NCBI GenBank assembly: GCA_964515555.1 | Contig: CAZEVY010000039.1 | Location: 1-41,016, forward strand | DNA length: 41,016 nucleotides | Source: CAZEVY01 sp964515555 | GTDB taxonomy: Bacteria; Acidobacteriota; Terriglobia; Bryobacterales; Bryobacteraceae | Direction of reading: 5' to 3' | Shown here: positions 8,067 to 15,926 of the stretch, piece by piece | How the letters are laid out: the number at the start of each line of letters is the position of its first letter | How positions within the stretch are numbered: the stretch's first letter is position 1 | Translations under genes and position numbers: made by a program | The notes under the pieces: generated by a model | What the model was told of the DNA's origin: nothing | The model's database searches: none | The model's input: only the letters and a program-made list of their open reading frames with translations

Positions 8067-8531
8067 TTATAGCGTTCGCGACGGGTCCACCGGCGGCTGC
8101 GCCGTCAGCTCGCGCAACATCTCGATGTCCTCGAGCGTGCGCTCCACCTGTTCGATCTCCACGTCGGCCGCGCTCACCGGCGCCGGGTCGTTGGACCGGA
8201 ACAACACGGCCGCCAGCAGTACCACCGCCGCCGATGCTACCGCGACCGCCGCGCGCCACGCGCCGGCCGGAGGGCGAAAATAGCGCGTCCATGCGGGTTC
8301 CCCGCCTTCGATGCGCCGGTATAGCCGACGGTTGAAATCCGGCGTGATCTCGGCCGCTTCCCAGGCGTCCAGCGAGCGCCACAGCAGGCGCTGGCCCTCG
8401 AGCGCCTCGCGGCAGGATGCGCAATTCTCGACGTGCCGATCGAGTGTCGCGGCCAGTTCAGGCTCCAGCTTGCGGTCGCAGTACGCCAGCAGGAGGTCGG
8501 AGTTCTCCCCCGACAGCATGGGGCATCGCAC
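8067..8531 (-). CDS. Zinc-finger anti-sigma factor, membrane-anchored
   Basis: The 154-residue protein has an N-terminal zf-HC2 anti-sigma domain with the His-x3-Cys-x2-Cys site (His33, Cys37, Cys40; DRHVENCASC). A linker and one transmembrane helix follow (WRAAVAVASAAVVLLAAVLF), then a short periplasmic tail. It would hold the adjacent sigma factor inactive at the inner membrane until a signal arrives. I chose the GTG at 8531 because GGAAGG lies just before it. The frame is open to a GTG at 8600, but that adds a Pro/Ala-rich leader unlike zf-HC2 proteins. It lies 71 bases after the sigma gene, on the same strand. Confidence 0.85.
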   Translation of the reverse strand: MRCPMLSGENSDLLLAYCDRKLEPELAATLDRHVENCASCREALEGQRLLWRSLDAWEAAEITPDFNRRLYRRIEGGEPAWTRYFRPPAGAWRAAVAVASAAVVLLAAVLFRSNDPAPVSAADVEIEQVERTLEDIEMLRELTAQPPVDPSRTL

Positions 8532-8602
8532 GGCTCTTCCTTCCCTCAACTCGGGCGGCGGCTGGACCGCCGGGCCAATCCCGGCGGCGGCTCCCGCCAC
8601 CC

Positions 8603-9253
8603 TTAACTTAGATGTGCCAAGCGCGCTCGCAGAGTTTCGTACGCTCGAAACAGCAGCGACTTTACCGCCGATTCGGAGCAGCCCAGAACTACGGAAATCT
8701 GAGCATACTCCATTTCTTCGTACTTATGCATCAGCACCGCCGCGCGCTGTTTCGCCGGCAGTTGCTGTATCGCTCCGCGCACCTCGGACAACCGTGCCTC
8801 GTGTAAAAGGGACTGCTCGATCGTCGGCTGACGGTCGGCCACCTGCCGCACCGCCCCGTTGGTCTCCTCGTCGAGACTCCCCTGGCCTTTCTCGTGTCTT
8901 CCGTCCCGGATCCAGTTCAGCGCCAGGTGGGTGGCGATCCGGAACAGCCAGGTCGTGAACTTCGCCGTCGGCTCGTAAGTCTGCCTGGACCGATAGACGC
9001 GGAGGAAGACTTCCTGCGCCAGCTCCTCGGCGATCGCCTGGTTCAGCACCATGCGATAGAGGAAGTGGATCACCGGAGCGCGGTGCCGATCGAGCAGGTA
9101 GACGAAACACTCGTCCTCGCCCGCCCGGACGCGGAGCATGATCTCGGCGTCCCGCTCCAGTGCAGCCACGGCTGTCACATCAGTGATAACCCGATCTGCT
9201 ACTGAAGGTTGCGGCGGCCAGGACGGCATCGGCAGTGCTTTCCCTATTGTCAT
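8603..9253 (-). CDS. ECF-type RNA polymerase sigma factor
   Basis: The protein has up to 216 residues. Region 2 is clear (ELAQEVFLRVYRSRQTYEP, then FTTWLFRIATHLALNWIRD), as is region 4 (LPAKQRAAVLMHKYEEM, then CSESAVKSLLFRAYETL). The domain content is that of an ECF (group 4) sigma factor that directs RNA polymerase to a small regulon, usually for envelope or stress responses. The neighbouring anti-sigma gene is its likely partner. An internal ATG at 9229 would remove 8 residues; the ~35 residues before region 2 look disordered, so the start is uncertain. The gene begins 34 bases after thpR on the same strand. Confidence 0.93.
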   Translation of the reverse strand: MTIGKALPMPSWPPQPSVADRVITDVTAVAALERDAEIMLRVRAGEDECFVYLLDRHRAPVIHFLYRMVLNQAIAEELAQEVFLRVYRSRQTYEPTAKFTTWLFRIATHLALNWIRDGRHEKGQGSLDEETNGAVRQVADRQPTIEQSLLHEARLSEVRGAIQQLPAKQRAAVLMHKYEEMEYAQISVVLGCSESAVKSLLFRAYETLRARLAHLS

Positions 9254-9287
9254 GACGCGCTCGCCCGGCGGCCGGTTTACACGGGCC

Positions 9288-9857
9288 TCAGCCGATCCGG
9301 TACTCCTCCAGTTTCGTATAAACCGACCCGCCCGCGCCCCGCCGGCTCAAGTACAGGAAAAACCGGTCCGCCGCCGACTCCCCGAAATCGGTCGACTCCA
9401 GCGCCGCGATCGCCCGCCGCACCGGCGCGGCCTGGCCCGGATCCTTGATCCGCGCCAGCGTCAGGTGCGGACGAAACGGGCGGTCCTCGATCTTCACCCC
9501 GATCCCCGCCAGCGCCTCGCCGGTCGCCCGCGCCAGTTCCCCCAGCGCCGGCGGCGCCTCCACCCCCGCCCACAGCACCCGCGGTGAGTGCGGATTCGGA
9601 AACCACCCCAGCCCGCGCACCGCGATGCGAATGGCCCCCTCGCCGCGCACTCCCCGCAGCGCCGCGACCAGCTCGCCCAGCCGCTCCTCGGGCCACTCGC
9701 CGATGAACTGCGTCGTGATGTGCAGGTTCTCCGCGCGGCTCCAGCGCAGCGAACCGCGCGGACTGGGGAGCGGCGCCGTCGGACGCAGCCGATCGAGCAG
9801 CCCGTCCAGCTTCGCGACGACGCCGGGGTCGAGGCCGATTCCGGTGAACAAGCGCAT
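9288..9857 (-). CDS. thpR: RNA 2',3'-cyclic phosphodiesterase (2H family)
   Basis: This 189-residue protein has the two HxTx motifs of the 2H phosphoesterase (2'-5' RNA ligase/ThpR) family: HITTQFIGEW in the first half and HLTLARIKD in the second. The fold opens with MRLFTGIGLDPGV. Members hydrolyse 2',3'-cyclic phosphate RNA ends and can join RNA by 2'-5' bonds in vitro; the cellular role is RNA end repair or turnover. The start is nearly back-to-back with the DNA glycosylase gene on the plus strand; the TATA core at 9873-9876 could serve both directions. Confidence 0.9.
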   Translation of the reverse strand: MRLFTGIGLDPGVVAKLDGLLDRLRPTAPLPSPRGSLRWSRAENLHITTQFIGEWPEERLGELVAALRGVRGEGAIRIAVRGLGWFPNPHSPRVLWAGVEAPPALGELARATGEALAGIGVKIEDRPFRPHLTLARIKDPGQAAPVRRAIAALESTDFGESAADRFFLYLSRRGAGGSVYTKLEEYRIG

Positions 9858-9876
9858 GGGATACCGTGATTCTATA

Positions 9877-10461
9877 GTGCGAATCCTGCCGCGCGCCTTC
9901 TACAACCGCCCGACCGTCGAGGTCGCCCGCGACCTCGTCGGCAAGCTCCTGGTGCACGGCGCGGCCTCGGGGCGCATCGTCGAAACCGAGGCCTACCTCG
10001 GCGCGGACGATCTCGCCGCGCACGCCTCGCGCGGCCTGACCGGTCGCACCCGCGTTCTGTTCGGTACGCCGGGACACGCCTACGTCTACCTGATCTACGG
10101 GATGTACGAGTGCCTGAACCTGGTCGCCGAACCCGAGGGGACGCCCGGGTGCGTGCTGATCCGCGCCCTGGAGCCGATCGGAGGACTCGCCGCGATGCGT
10201 CGCCGGCGGCCCGCCGCGCGCCGCCTCGAAGATCTATGCTCGGGTCCGGGCAAGCTCACGCGCGCCATGGCGATCACGCGCCGCCACTACGGCGCCGACG
10301 TCACGCGCGGGCCCCTCACCGTTCGCGACGACGGCGCGCGATGCGAGATCGAAGTGACCCCGCGGATCGGCATTCGGGAATGCGCCGGGTGGCCCTTGCG
10401 ATTCGTCGCGCGCGGGAGCCTGTTCGCCAGTGCGCGGTCCGCGACCGGCCGATTATCATAA
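9877..10461 (+). CDS. DNA-3-methyladenine glycosylase, AAG/Mpg family
   Basis: This is a 194-residue protein of the AAG family: LPRAFYNRPTVEVARDLVGK, then IVETEAYLGADDLAAHA (catalytic Glu in ETEAY), YVYLIYGMYECLNLV (intercalating Tyr and substrate pocket), and CSGPGKLTRAM. It excises alkylated purines and hypoxanthine from DNA in base-excision repair. Length fits bacterial members. The start is unsure: GTG 9877 is given, but an in-frame ATG at 9856 adds seven residues and would overlap the divergent thpR start codon. A TATAGT at 9873-9878 would place a leaderless start nearer a CTG at 9886. The stop is 3 bases before the next gene. Confidence 0.9.
   Translation: MRILPRAFYNRPTVEVARDLVGKLLVHGAASGRIVETEAYLGADDLAAHASRGLTGRTRVLFGTPGHAYVYLIYGMYECLNLVAEPEGTPGCVLIRALEPIGGLAAMRRRRPAARRLEDLCSGPGKLTRAMAITRRHYGADVTRGPLTVRDDGARCEIEVTPRIGIRECAGWPLRFVARGSLFASARSATGRLS
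10454..10459 (+). promoter_or_regulatory. -10 box TATCAT before the first glycosyltransferase
   Basis: TATCAT ends 5 bases before the TTG at 10465 and overlaps the end of the glycosylase gene. No Shine-Dalgarno sequence is present. The spacing matches the TATAGT box of the paralogous gene at 11641. Confidence 0.4.
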
Positions 10462-10464
10462 TGA

Positions 10465-11634
10465 TTGGATATCCTCTTCAGCGGACCGTTGCCGCCGTTT
10501 CCCGGCGGAGCGGCCGTCGCCGACGCGCACATCGCGCTCTCCCTGGCGGCGCGCGGCCACACGCTTCGGACGGTCAGCCCGATCGTCGGGTCCGGCGACA
10601 TCTTCGCCGCCCGTCATCCGGAGCTTCGCGTGTGCCGGTACCGTCTGCCCCGCTACATCACGGTGAATCATCCGCGGGTTCCCGATGACGAGATTCAACG
10701 ATCGATGGAGGAGATCCGGGCGGCGGTGGCCGGCGAGCTGGAATCGGGCCGTCCCGAAGTGGCGCTGCTGGGCCGGGAGTGGGACGGCGTCCCAATACTC
10801 GGCGATTTGCGCGCGCGTAACATCCCTTACCTGGTAATCGCTCACGGCGGCATCGTGCACGGGCTGGCGCGAAACACCTTCCCCGAGATCCTGGACGAGG
10901 GTTCGCGCCGCGTCTTGAAAGACGCCCTCGCCGTCGTCGCCGTCGCTAGCCACGTGCAGGCGTCGCTGGGTGCGCTCGGCTTTCACAACACCATCGTCAT
11001 CGAGAACACCGTCGACCTGGACCGCTTTCGCCCCGAACCCAAGCCCCCGGCGCTCCTTGGCGAGCTCGGAATCGCCCCGGACGACGTGGTGGTCGCGCAC
11101 TTCTCGAATCTGAAGGCCGTCAAGCGCCCCATCGATGTCGTCGAATCCGCGGCGATTGCGCTGGCGGCCGAGCCGAAGCTGCTTTACCTCATGGTCGGCG
11201 ACGGCGAGCTTCGCGGCGAGGTCGAGGCTGCGTGCGCGCGGCGCGGCGTCTCCGGGAGGTTCCGGTTCCCCGGCTGGGTTGGCCACGAGCGGATACCCGA
11301 TTACCTCAATCTCGCCGACATCGTGATCTCGCCCTCCGAAGCCGAGGGCATGTCGCTCGCGCATCTGGAAGCGCAGGCGTGCGGACGTCTGCTCATCGCC
11401 TCCCGGATCGCCGCGACGCGCGATCTCGTCGACGAAGGCGTCACCGGTCTTCTGTTCCGTGTCGGCGACCCCGCTGACCTCGCCGCGAAGACTCTGCTGG
11501 CGGCCGGCGATCCTCATCTGCGCGAGACCATCGGCCGAAACGCCGCCGCGGCCCGCCGGCGCGCGGGCGGTCTCGACCGGTGGGCCGGCGACTACGAGCG
11601 TGCCCTGCTCGCCGCCGCCACCGGCCGCCTATAG
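10465..11634 (+). CDS. GT4-family glycosyltransferase (paralogue 1)
   Basis: This 389-residue GT-B fold protein shows the nucleotide-sugar site motifs of the GT4 family. These are VIENTVDLDRFRP, FSNLKAVKRP, the GDGELR loop, FRFPGWV, and the Ex7E-type motif EGMSLAHLEAQACG, followed by DLVDEGVTGLLF. The N-terminus GPLPPFPGGAAV carries the Gly-rich loop of retaining glycosyltransferases. It would transfer a sugar from a nucleotide donor, probably for a surface glycan or small glycoconjugate; donor and acceptor cannot be told. The TTG start gives MDILFSGPLPPFPGG, which aligns with the ATG start of the next gene. There is no membrane segment, so it is cytoplasmic or peripheral. Confidence 0.87.
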   Translation: MDILFSGPLPPFPGGAAVADAHIALSLAARGHTLRTVSPIVGSGDIFAARHPELRVCRYRLPRYITVNHPRVPDDEIQRSMEEIRAAVAGELESGRPEVALLGREWDGVPILGDLRARNIPYLVIAHGGIVHGLARNTFPEILDEGSRRVLKDALAVVAVASHVQASLGALGFHNTIVIENTVDLDRFRPEPKPPALLGELGIAPDDVVVAHFSNLKAVKRPIDVVESAAIALAAEPKLLYLMVGDGELRGEVEAACARRGVSGRFRFPGWVGHERIPDYLNLADIVISPSEAEGMSLAHLEAQACGRLLIASRIAATRDLVDEGVTGLLFRVGDPADLAAKTLLAAGDPHLRETIGRNAAAARRRAGGLDRWAGDYERALLAAATGRL

Positions 11635-11635
11635 T
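11630..11635 (+). promoter_or_regulatory. -10 box TATAGT before the second glycosyltransferase
   Basis: TATAGT overlaps the TAG stop of the first glycosyltransferase gene and ends 5 bases before the ATG at 11641. No Shine-Dalgarno sequence is present, so the second gene may have its own leaderless transcript. Confidence 0.5.
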
Positions 11636-11640
11636 GATAA

Positions 11641-12831
11641 ATGGACATCCTCTTTATTGGACCTTTGCCGCCGTTTCCCGGGGGATCCGCCTTTATCCAT
11701 TCCGACATCCTGCTCGGACTTGCCGCGCGCGGACATTCAATTCGCAGTATCGCCGCCATTTACGAGGGTGAGGCCGCGGACGATTTTGCCGCGAGCCACC
11801 CGGAGCTTCGCATCCGCCGCATGCGGATGCCCGCCTACCTCTTCGGGACCAATCCGCTGCCGTCGCCGGAGGAGACCCGCCTCGAGGCCGAAGCGATCCG
11901 CGCCGCGACGCTGGCGGAGCTTCGCATCGGCCGACCGGATGTGGTCTTTCTCGGCCGCGAGTGGGTCGGCGTCCCGATCGTCGATCTGCTGATCGATGGC
12001 GGCATCCCTTACGTGGCCCTCGGCCATGGCAGCGTACTGTACGCCCTTGCGAAAAACGCCCTTCCGGAGCCGCTTGCCGGACGTCTCTGCGAAGTCTTCC
12101 GTCACGCCGCCCGATCCGTGGCCGTGTCGCGCGGCTTGGGCGCCCGGCTCGGCGACCTCGGATTGGCGAACGCCGTCGTGATCGAAAACTCCGTCGACCT
12201 CACGCTGTTCCGCCCGCTTCCCCGATCGCCGGAGCTACAGGCCCGGCTGGGCATCGCGGCCGGCGACGTGGTAGTGGCGCACTCCTCCAATCTCAAGCGC
12301 GTGAAGCGGCCCCTCGACATCGTCGAATCGGCGGCGCGCGCACTGCCCTCCGACCGCAGGCTGCTGTACCTGATCTGCGGAGACGGCGACCTGCGCCCGG
12401 AGATGGAGGCCGCCTGCCGGCGGCTCGGCGTCGCGGAACGCTTCCGGTTCGCCGGTTGGGTGGATCACCCGCGTTTGCCTGGCTATCTGAATCTCGCCGA
12501 CCTGGTGGTGTCGGCCTCGGAATCGGAGGGACGGTCGCTGGCCTGCCTGGAGGCTCAGGCCTGCGGGTGCGTTCTGATCGCCTCGGACATCCCCGCCTCA
12601 AGCGACCTCGTGGAAGACAGTGTGACTGGCCTGCTGTTCCGCACCGGCGACGTCGACGACCTGACAGCCAGGACGCTGCTCGCCGCCGCCGACCCCGCGC
12701 TGCGCGGGAGGATCGGGCGGAACGCCGTCGCCGCGCGTCAGCGCGAGGGCGGCATCCGCCGCGTCGTCGACGAATACGAGCGCGTGCTGCTCGAAGCGGC
12801 TAATCCGCTCGTTACGGAGCCGCGACCGTGA
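11641..12831 (+). CDS. GT4-family glycosyltransferase (paralogue 2)
   Basis: This 396-residue GT-B enzyme is a tandem paralogue of the gene before it, with roughly half of positions identical by eye. Shared blocks are MDILFxGPLPPFPGG, LGREWxGVPI, VIENxVDLxxFRP, SNLKxVKRP, YLNLAD and LEAQACG. The Ex7E-type motif is EGRSLACLE here against EGMSLAHLE in the first copy. The acceptor half diverges more, suggesting two enzymes for different acceptors or steps of one glycan. The last residues (NPLVTEPRP) come from a dispersed repeat at 12811-12840, so the stop codon was probably supplied by that repeat. It starts 6 bases after the first copy's stop codon. Confidence 0.87.
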   Translation: MDILFIGPLPPFPGGSAFIHSDILLGLAARGHSIRSIAAIYEGEAADDFAASHPELRIRRMRMPAYLFGTNPLPSPEETRLEAEAIRAATLAELRIGRPDVVFLGREWVGVPIVDLLIDGGIPYVALGHGSVLYALAKNALPEPLAGRLCEVFRHAARSVAVSRGLGARLGDLGLANAVVIENSVDLTLFRPLPRSPELQARLGIAAGDVVVAHSSNLKRVKRPLDIVESAARALPSDRRLLYLICGDGDLRPEMEAACRRLGVAERFRFAGWVDHPRLPGYLNLADLVVSASESEGRSLACLEAQACGCVLIASDIPASSDLVEDSVTGLLFRTGDVDDLTARTLLAAADPALRGRIGRNAVAARQREGGIRRVVDEYERVLLEAANPLVTEPRP

Positions 12832-12840
12832 GGGAGCGGG
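12811..12840 (-). repeat. Dispersed ~30-bp GC-rich repeat, copy 1
   Basis: Read on the minus strand this is CCGCTCCCTCACGGTCGCGG followed by CTCCGTAAC. It matches the copies at 27274, 33069 and 33117 except for the CCC/GGT variant bases. It covers the last codons and stop of the second glycosyltransferase and most of the 43-base gap to the convergent hydrolase gene. Confidence 0.7.
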
Positions 12841-12874
12841 TTTCGCCGCCGGCTCCTACCCCCCGGGAAAAGAT

Positions 12875-14989
12875 TCACTGCCACATCGCGCCGTAAAGCG
12901 ACGCCGTCGTGTCCGACGGCTTCCGGTGCGCCACCGTCACGCCGCTCCGTGCGTAGAGCTTCGCCACCACGCCGGCGTCGACCGCGCGGCCGACCGGGTC
13001 CTGCGCCTCGACGATCCACACCGGCCGCGGCGCGATCAGCTTCACGAGATCCGGCAGATCGTAGTGGCGCAGCGCCCCGCGCACCACGTTCTCGAAAATC
13101 CCGCCGCGATGAATCCGCTGCCGCACCACCGACTCGTACGACACCAGCATGTTCTCCAGCGCCAGCTTGGCGAGCCGCCGGTCGAACGTCGCCGCGTGCA
13201 GCATCGGCACCGCCCCGTTGCCGATGCCGAAGCCGTAAATCCTCGACGCCTCCACTTCGGCGCGCGAGGCCAGCAGGTCCACCCCGCGCACCACGTCGAG
13301 CGCCCGCATGCCGACCAGCGAATCGCCGTTGAGCAGCGCCGTCATGGCGCTGTGGAAGTCGCCGAAGTAGCGCGGCCAGTCCGAGCCGCCGCGCTCGCTG
13401 ATGGCCGACGTCTGCCCCCAGCCGCGGGCGTCGATCCCCAGCACCACCACGCCCGCGCGCGCCAATTGCTGCATGCGCACGCGCGCCGCCGCCTTGCCCT
13501 GTCCGTCGAGGACGATCGCGGCGGGCTTGCGCCCCGCGCCCGGCGGAATCATCAGCACGGAAGGAATGAGAATCCCCGGCTCGCTCTCGTAGACGAACTT
13601 CTCCATGCGGACGCCATTGCCCGCGTCGACCGAGCCATATCCGTGAACCCGCACCGGACCCTGCTGCCGCCGATAGCTGGTCAGCCGCTCGATCTCCTCG
13701 ACGGTCGCCGCGCCCGAGCGCCGGCGCACCTGCTCCAGCCGCTTCACGTTGAGCGATGACACCGTCTCGCCGCCCAGCGACGTCGCCACCTGGCCGGTCG
13801 GCGTCGTCCACAGCTCCCGCTCCGGCGCCTCGACGACCTCGGGCTCCACGGCCTCCTCGTCGGCGTTCTGAAGGTGCTTGCGAAACCACTGGTAGCCGGC
13901 CAGCCGCCGCGGCAGCGTGTAGCCGTGGCCGTCGTCGGCTTCGAACATCTGCATGTTGGCCGCGGAGCCAAGGCGCTCGAAAACGCCGCGCGATTCCTGG
14001 AATGTCTCGCGCGCGCCGGTGATCGAGAAGAAGTCGCGGATCGCCGTGAGCATCATGTAGGGCTTGGGCGCGAAGGCCAGCACGAAGTCGCCGTGGTCGA
14101 GTCCCGCGGCGAGCCAGCCGGGCAGGCATTGCTCGGCGTCCTGCGGGCCGATGGTCTCGATCAGCCGCCGCCACGAGGTGATGTAGCAGGAGGGCGCCGC
14201 GACGTGGATGCGGTCTTCCAGCGCCGCCAGGTACGCGGTGTGCGTGCCGCCGCCCGAGTTGCCGGTGACGCCGACGCGCTTCGAGTCCACCTCAGGCCGC
14301 GAGAGCAGGTAGTCGAGCGCCCGCATGCCGTCCCAGATCGTGTAGCGCGCCAGCGAATCGCCAAGCAGAATCGACTGCACCCCGAGCATGGTGTGCTCGG
14401 TGGTCGACCGCACGACCTTGGAGTCCTCGAAGTCGTCGTCCCAGAGCTGGATGCGCTCGCCCTGGCCGATCGGGTCCCAGGCCAGGCACACGAAGCCCTT
14501 GCGCGCCATCGATACCAGTACCGATTGCCAGGCCGAGTGCGCCTTCGACCCCGCCTCGTGCCCGAGCGGGAACAGGATCGCCGGATACGGCGCCCGTCCG
14601 CCCTTCGGGAGGTAGAGGTTCGCGGTGACGTAGAACTTCGGCTGGCTCTCGAAGATCACCTTCTCGACGCGATGATCGCCCCGGTCGAGCGTCCCCACCA
14701 CGCGCGCGTTGAGCGGCGTGCGCTCGGGCAGCTCGCCGATAGCCTCGATCATCTTCCGGCGCGTGTAGCGGCGGCGTGCTTCGAGATCGGCGGGCGTCGC
14801 GATCTTCGCGATCGTCTCGCGGCGGCGGTCGAGCAGCCCGAACGCCCTCGAGTTCACGTGATTCGGCAGCATCTCGGCGAGCTTGCGCCCGTCGGGCAGG
14901 CCGGTGAGGAAGTTCATCTGCTCGTTCGACTGCGCGAGTGCTGGCAGGGCGGCGGCGGCCCCGGTGGTGAGGAACGTTCTGCGATTCAT
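12875..14989 (-). CDS. Exported two-domain alpha/beta hydrolase (acetyl xylan esterase-like)
   Basis: This 704-residue protein starts MNRRTFLTTGAAAALPALAQ, a Tat-type signal (RRTFL). Residues about 90-370 form an alpha/beta-hydrolase domain with nucleophile Ser245 in GNSGGG, Asp319 (AIRDFF) and His355 (DDGHGY). Residues about 440-700 repeat the fold, but the elbow reads GFGIGNG, with Gly588 where the Ser should be, and no clear catalytic His. The second half is therefore probably a non-catalytic or structural copy. The family includes acetyl-xylan and cephalosporin-C esterases and dienelactone hydrolases. The start overlaps the stop of the upstream amidohydrolase by 4 bases (ATGA), which implies translational coupling and a shared pathway. 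The frame is open further upstream, but the signal peptide sets the start. Confidence 0.82.
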   Translation of the reverse strand: MNRRTFLTTGAAAALPALAQSNEQMNFLTGLPDGRKLAEMLPNHVNSRAFGLLDRRRETIAKIATPADLEARRRYTRRKMIEAIGELPERTPLNARVVGTLDRGDHRVEKVIFESQPKFYVTANLYLPKGGRAPYPAILFPLGHEAGSKAHSAWQSVLVSMARKGFVCLAWDPIGQGERIQLWDDDFEDSKVVRSTTEHTMLGVQSILLGDSLARYTIWDGMRALDYLLSRPEVDSKRVGVTGNSGGGTHTAYLAALEDRIHVAAPSCYITSWRRLIETIGPQDAEQCLPGWLAAGLDHGDFVLAFAPKPYMMLTAIRDFFSITGARETFQESRGVFERLGSAANMQMFEADDGHGYTLPRRLAGYQWFRKHLQNADEEAVEPEVVEAPERELWTTPTGQVATSLGGETVSSLNVKRLEQVRRRSGAATVEEIERLTSYRRQQGPVRVHGYGSVDAGNGVRMEKFVYESEPGILIPSVLMIPPGAGRKPAAIVLDGQGKAAARVRMQQLARAGVVVLGIDARGWGQTSAISERGGSDWPRYFGDFHSAMTALLNGDSLVGMRALDVVRGVDLLASRAEVEASRIYGFGIGNGAVPMLHAATFDRRLAKLALENMLVSYESVVRQRIHRGGIFENVVRGALRHYDLPDLVKLIAPRPVWIVEAQDPVGRAVDAGVVAKLYARSGVTVAHRKPSDTTASLYGAMWQ

Positions 14990-15828
14990 TTCAACCCCAA
15001 CAGCTTGATCATCGTTTCGGCGAAGACCTTCCGGCGCACCGGCTCGGGAACCTGGCAGGCGTCGAGCAGCTTCGTGTAGCGGTCGATGGAGACGTCGAGC
15101 GGATCGTTGTCGGTGCCGAAGACGAGCTTCTCGAAGGCGTGCGGCGTGTCCTTGGGCATGTGCGCGGCGCCCGCGGTGGTGCCCCACCACAGGTACTTCC
15201 GGAAGACGTTCAGCTCGTCGTATTTCTTGATGAGCGAGCTGCCGGTGACGTCGAAGTAGACGTTCGGATTCCAGCGCGCGACCTCGGCGGCCTCGTCGTA
15301 CCACGGATTGCCTAAGTGCGCGCCGACGATCGTCAGCTCGGGGTAGGCGCGCGCCAGGGTGTCGAGATACATCGGCCGCATGCGCGCCGCCGAGCCTTTG
15401 AGCCGCGGGACCTTGTCGGCGGGGCGGAAGCTGATGCCGGTGTGCAGCAGCGCGACAAGGCGATGGCGCTCCATGCGCGCGAAGGCGGGGAAGTAGCTCG
15501 GGTCGTCGTAATTCTTCAGCGGACTGTGAATTTTGAGACCCTTCCAGCCGCTCGCGTGAGCGAGGTCGATCTGGGCCAGCACGTCGGCGTCGTCGAGGTC
15601 GATCCACAGGTAGGGGACGATGACGCCGGCGTGCTTCTTCGCGGCGTCGCGCAGGGCGGGGAAGTGCTCGCGCTGGGCCGAAAGGCAGGCGACGGCGCCG
15701 AGCTTGCGATAGGTGTCGGCGAGCTGGTCGGCGAAGCCGGGCGAGTTCTGCCAGTGGACGTGGGCGTCGACGTAGCGTGGTTGGGCGATGGCGGAGATCG
15801 CCAGCAGCGGGACGACGGCCAGTCGCAT
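14986..15828 (-). CDS. Secreted amidohydrolase-2 (TIM-barrel) family hydrolase/decarboxylase
   Basis: This 280-residue protein starts with a signal peptide (MRLAVVPLLAISAIAQ). It shows the amidohydrolase_2 pattern: VDAHVHWQ (His-x-His), GLKIHSP, ALLHTGISF, TIVGAHLGNP and a final metal Asp in VFGTDNDP. Family members hydrolyse lactones or decarboxylate aromatic acids. Together with the overlapping downstream hydrolase it probably degrades an ester-linked or lactone compound outside the cytoplasm. The frame is open to 15879, but TATACT ends 6 bases before the ATG at 15828 and the signal peptide begins there. Confidence 0.82.
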   Translation of the reverse strand: MRLAVVPLLAISAIAQPRYVDAHVHWQNSPGFADQLADTYRKLGAVACLSAQREHFPALRDAAKKHAGVIVPYLWIDLDDADVLAQIDLAHASGWKGLKIHSPLKNYDDPSYFPAFARMERHRLVALLHTGISFRPADKVPRLKGSAARMRPMYLDTLARAYPELTIVGAHLGNPWYDEAAEVARWNPNVYFDVTGSSLIKKYDELNVFRKYLWWGTTAGAAHMPKDTPHAFEKLVFGTDNDPLDVSIDRYTKLLDACQVPEPVRRKVFAETMIKLLGLK

Positions 15829-15834
15829 AGGCTC

Positions 15835-15840
15835 AGTATA
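15835..15840 (-). promoter_or_regulatory. -10 box TATACT, leaderless start of the amidohydrolase
   Basis: On the minus strand TATACT is followed by six bases (GAGCCT) and the ATG at 15828. No Shine-Dalgarno sequence is present. Confidence 0.6.
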
Positions 15841-15912
15841 CGCACGCCGGCGGCGCCCCATTCGATTCCCGCGCGACACGGGCCGCGATGCGCTCTCGCC
15901 GCACGCGCGTTC

Positions 15913-15918
15913 TACAAT
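15913..15918 (+). promoter_or_regulatory. -10 box TACAAT before the first Uma2 gene
   Basis: TACAAT ends 8 bases before the GTG at 15927 and there is no clear Shine-Dalgarno sequence at usable spacing. It supports starting the gene at 15927 rather than at upstream in-frame codons. Confidence 0.5.
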
Positions 15919-15926
15919 GGTTGCGG

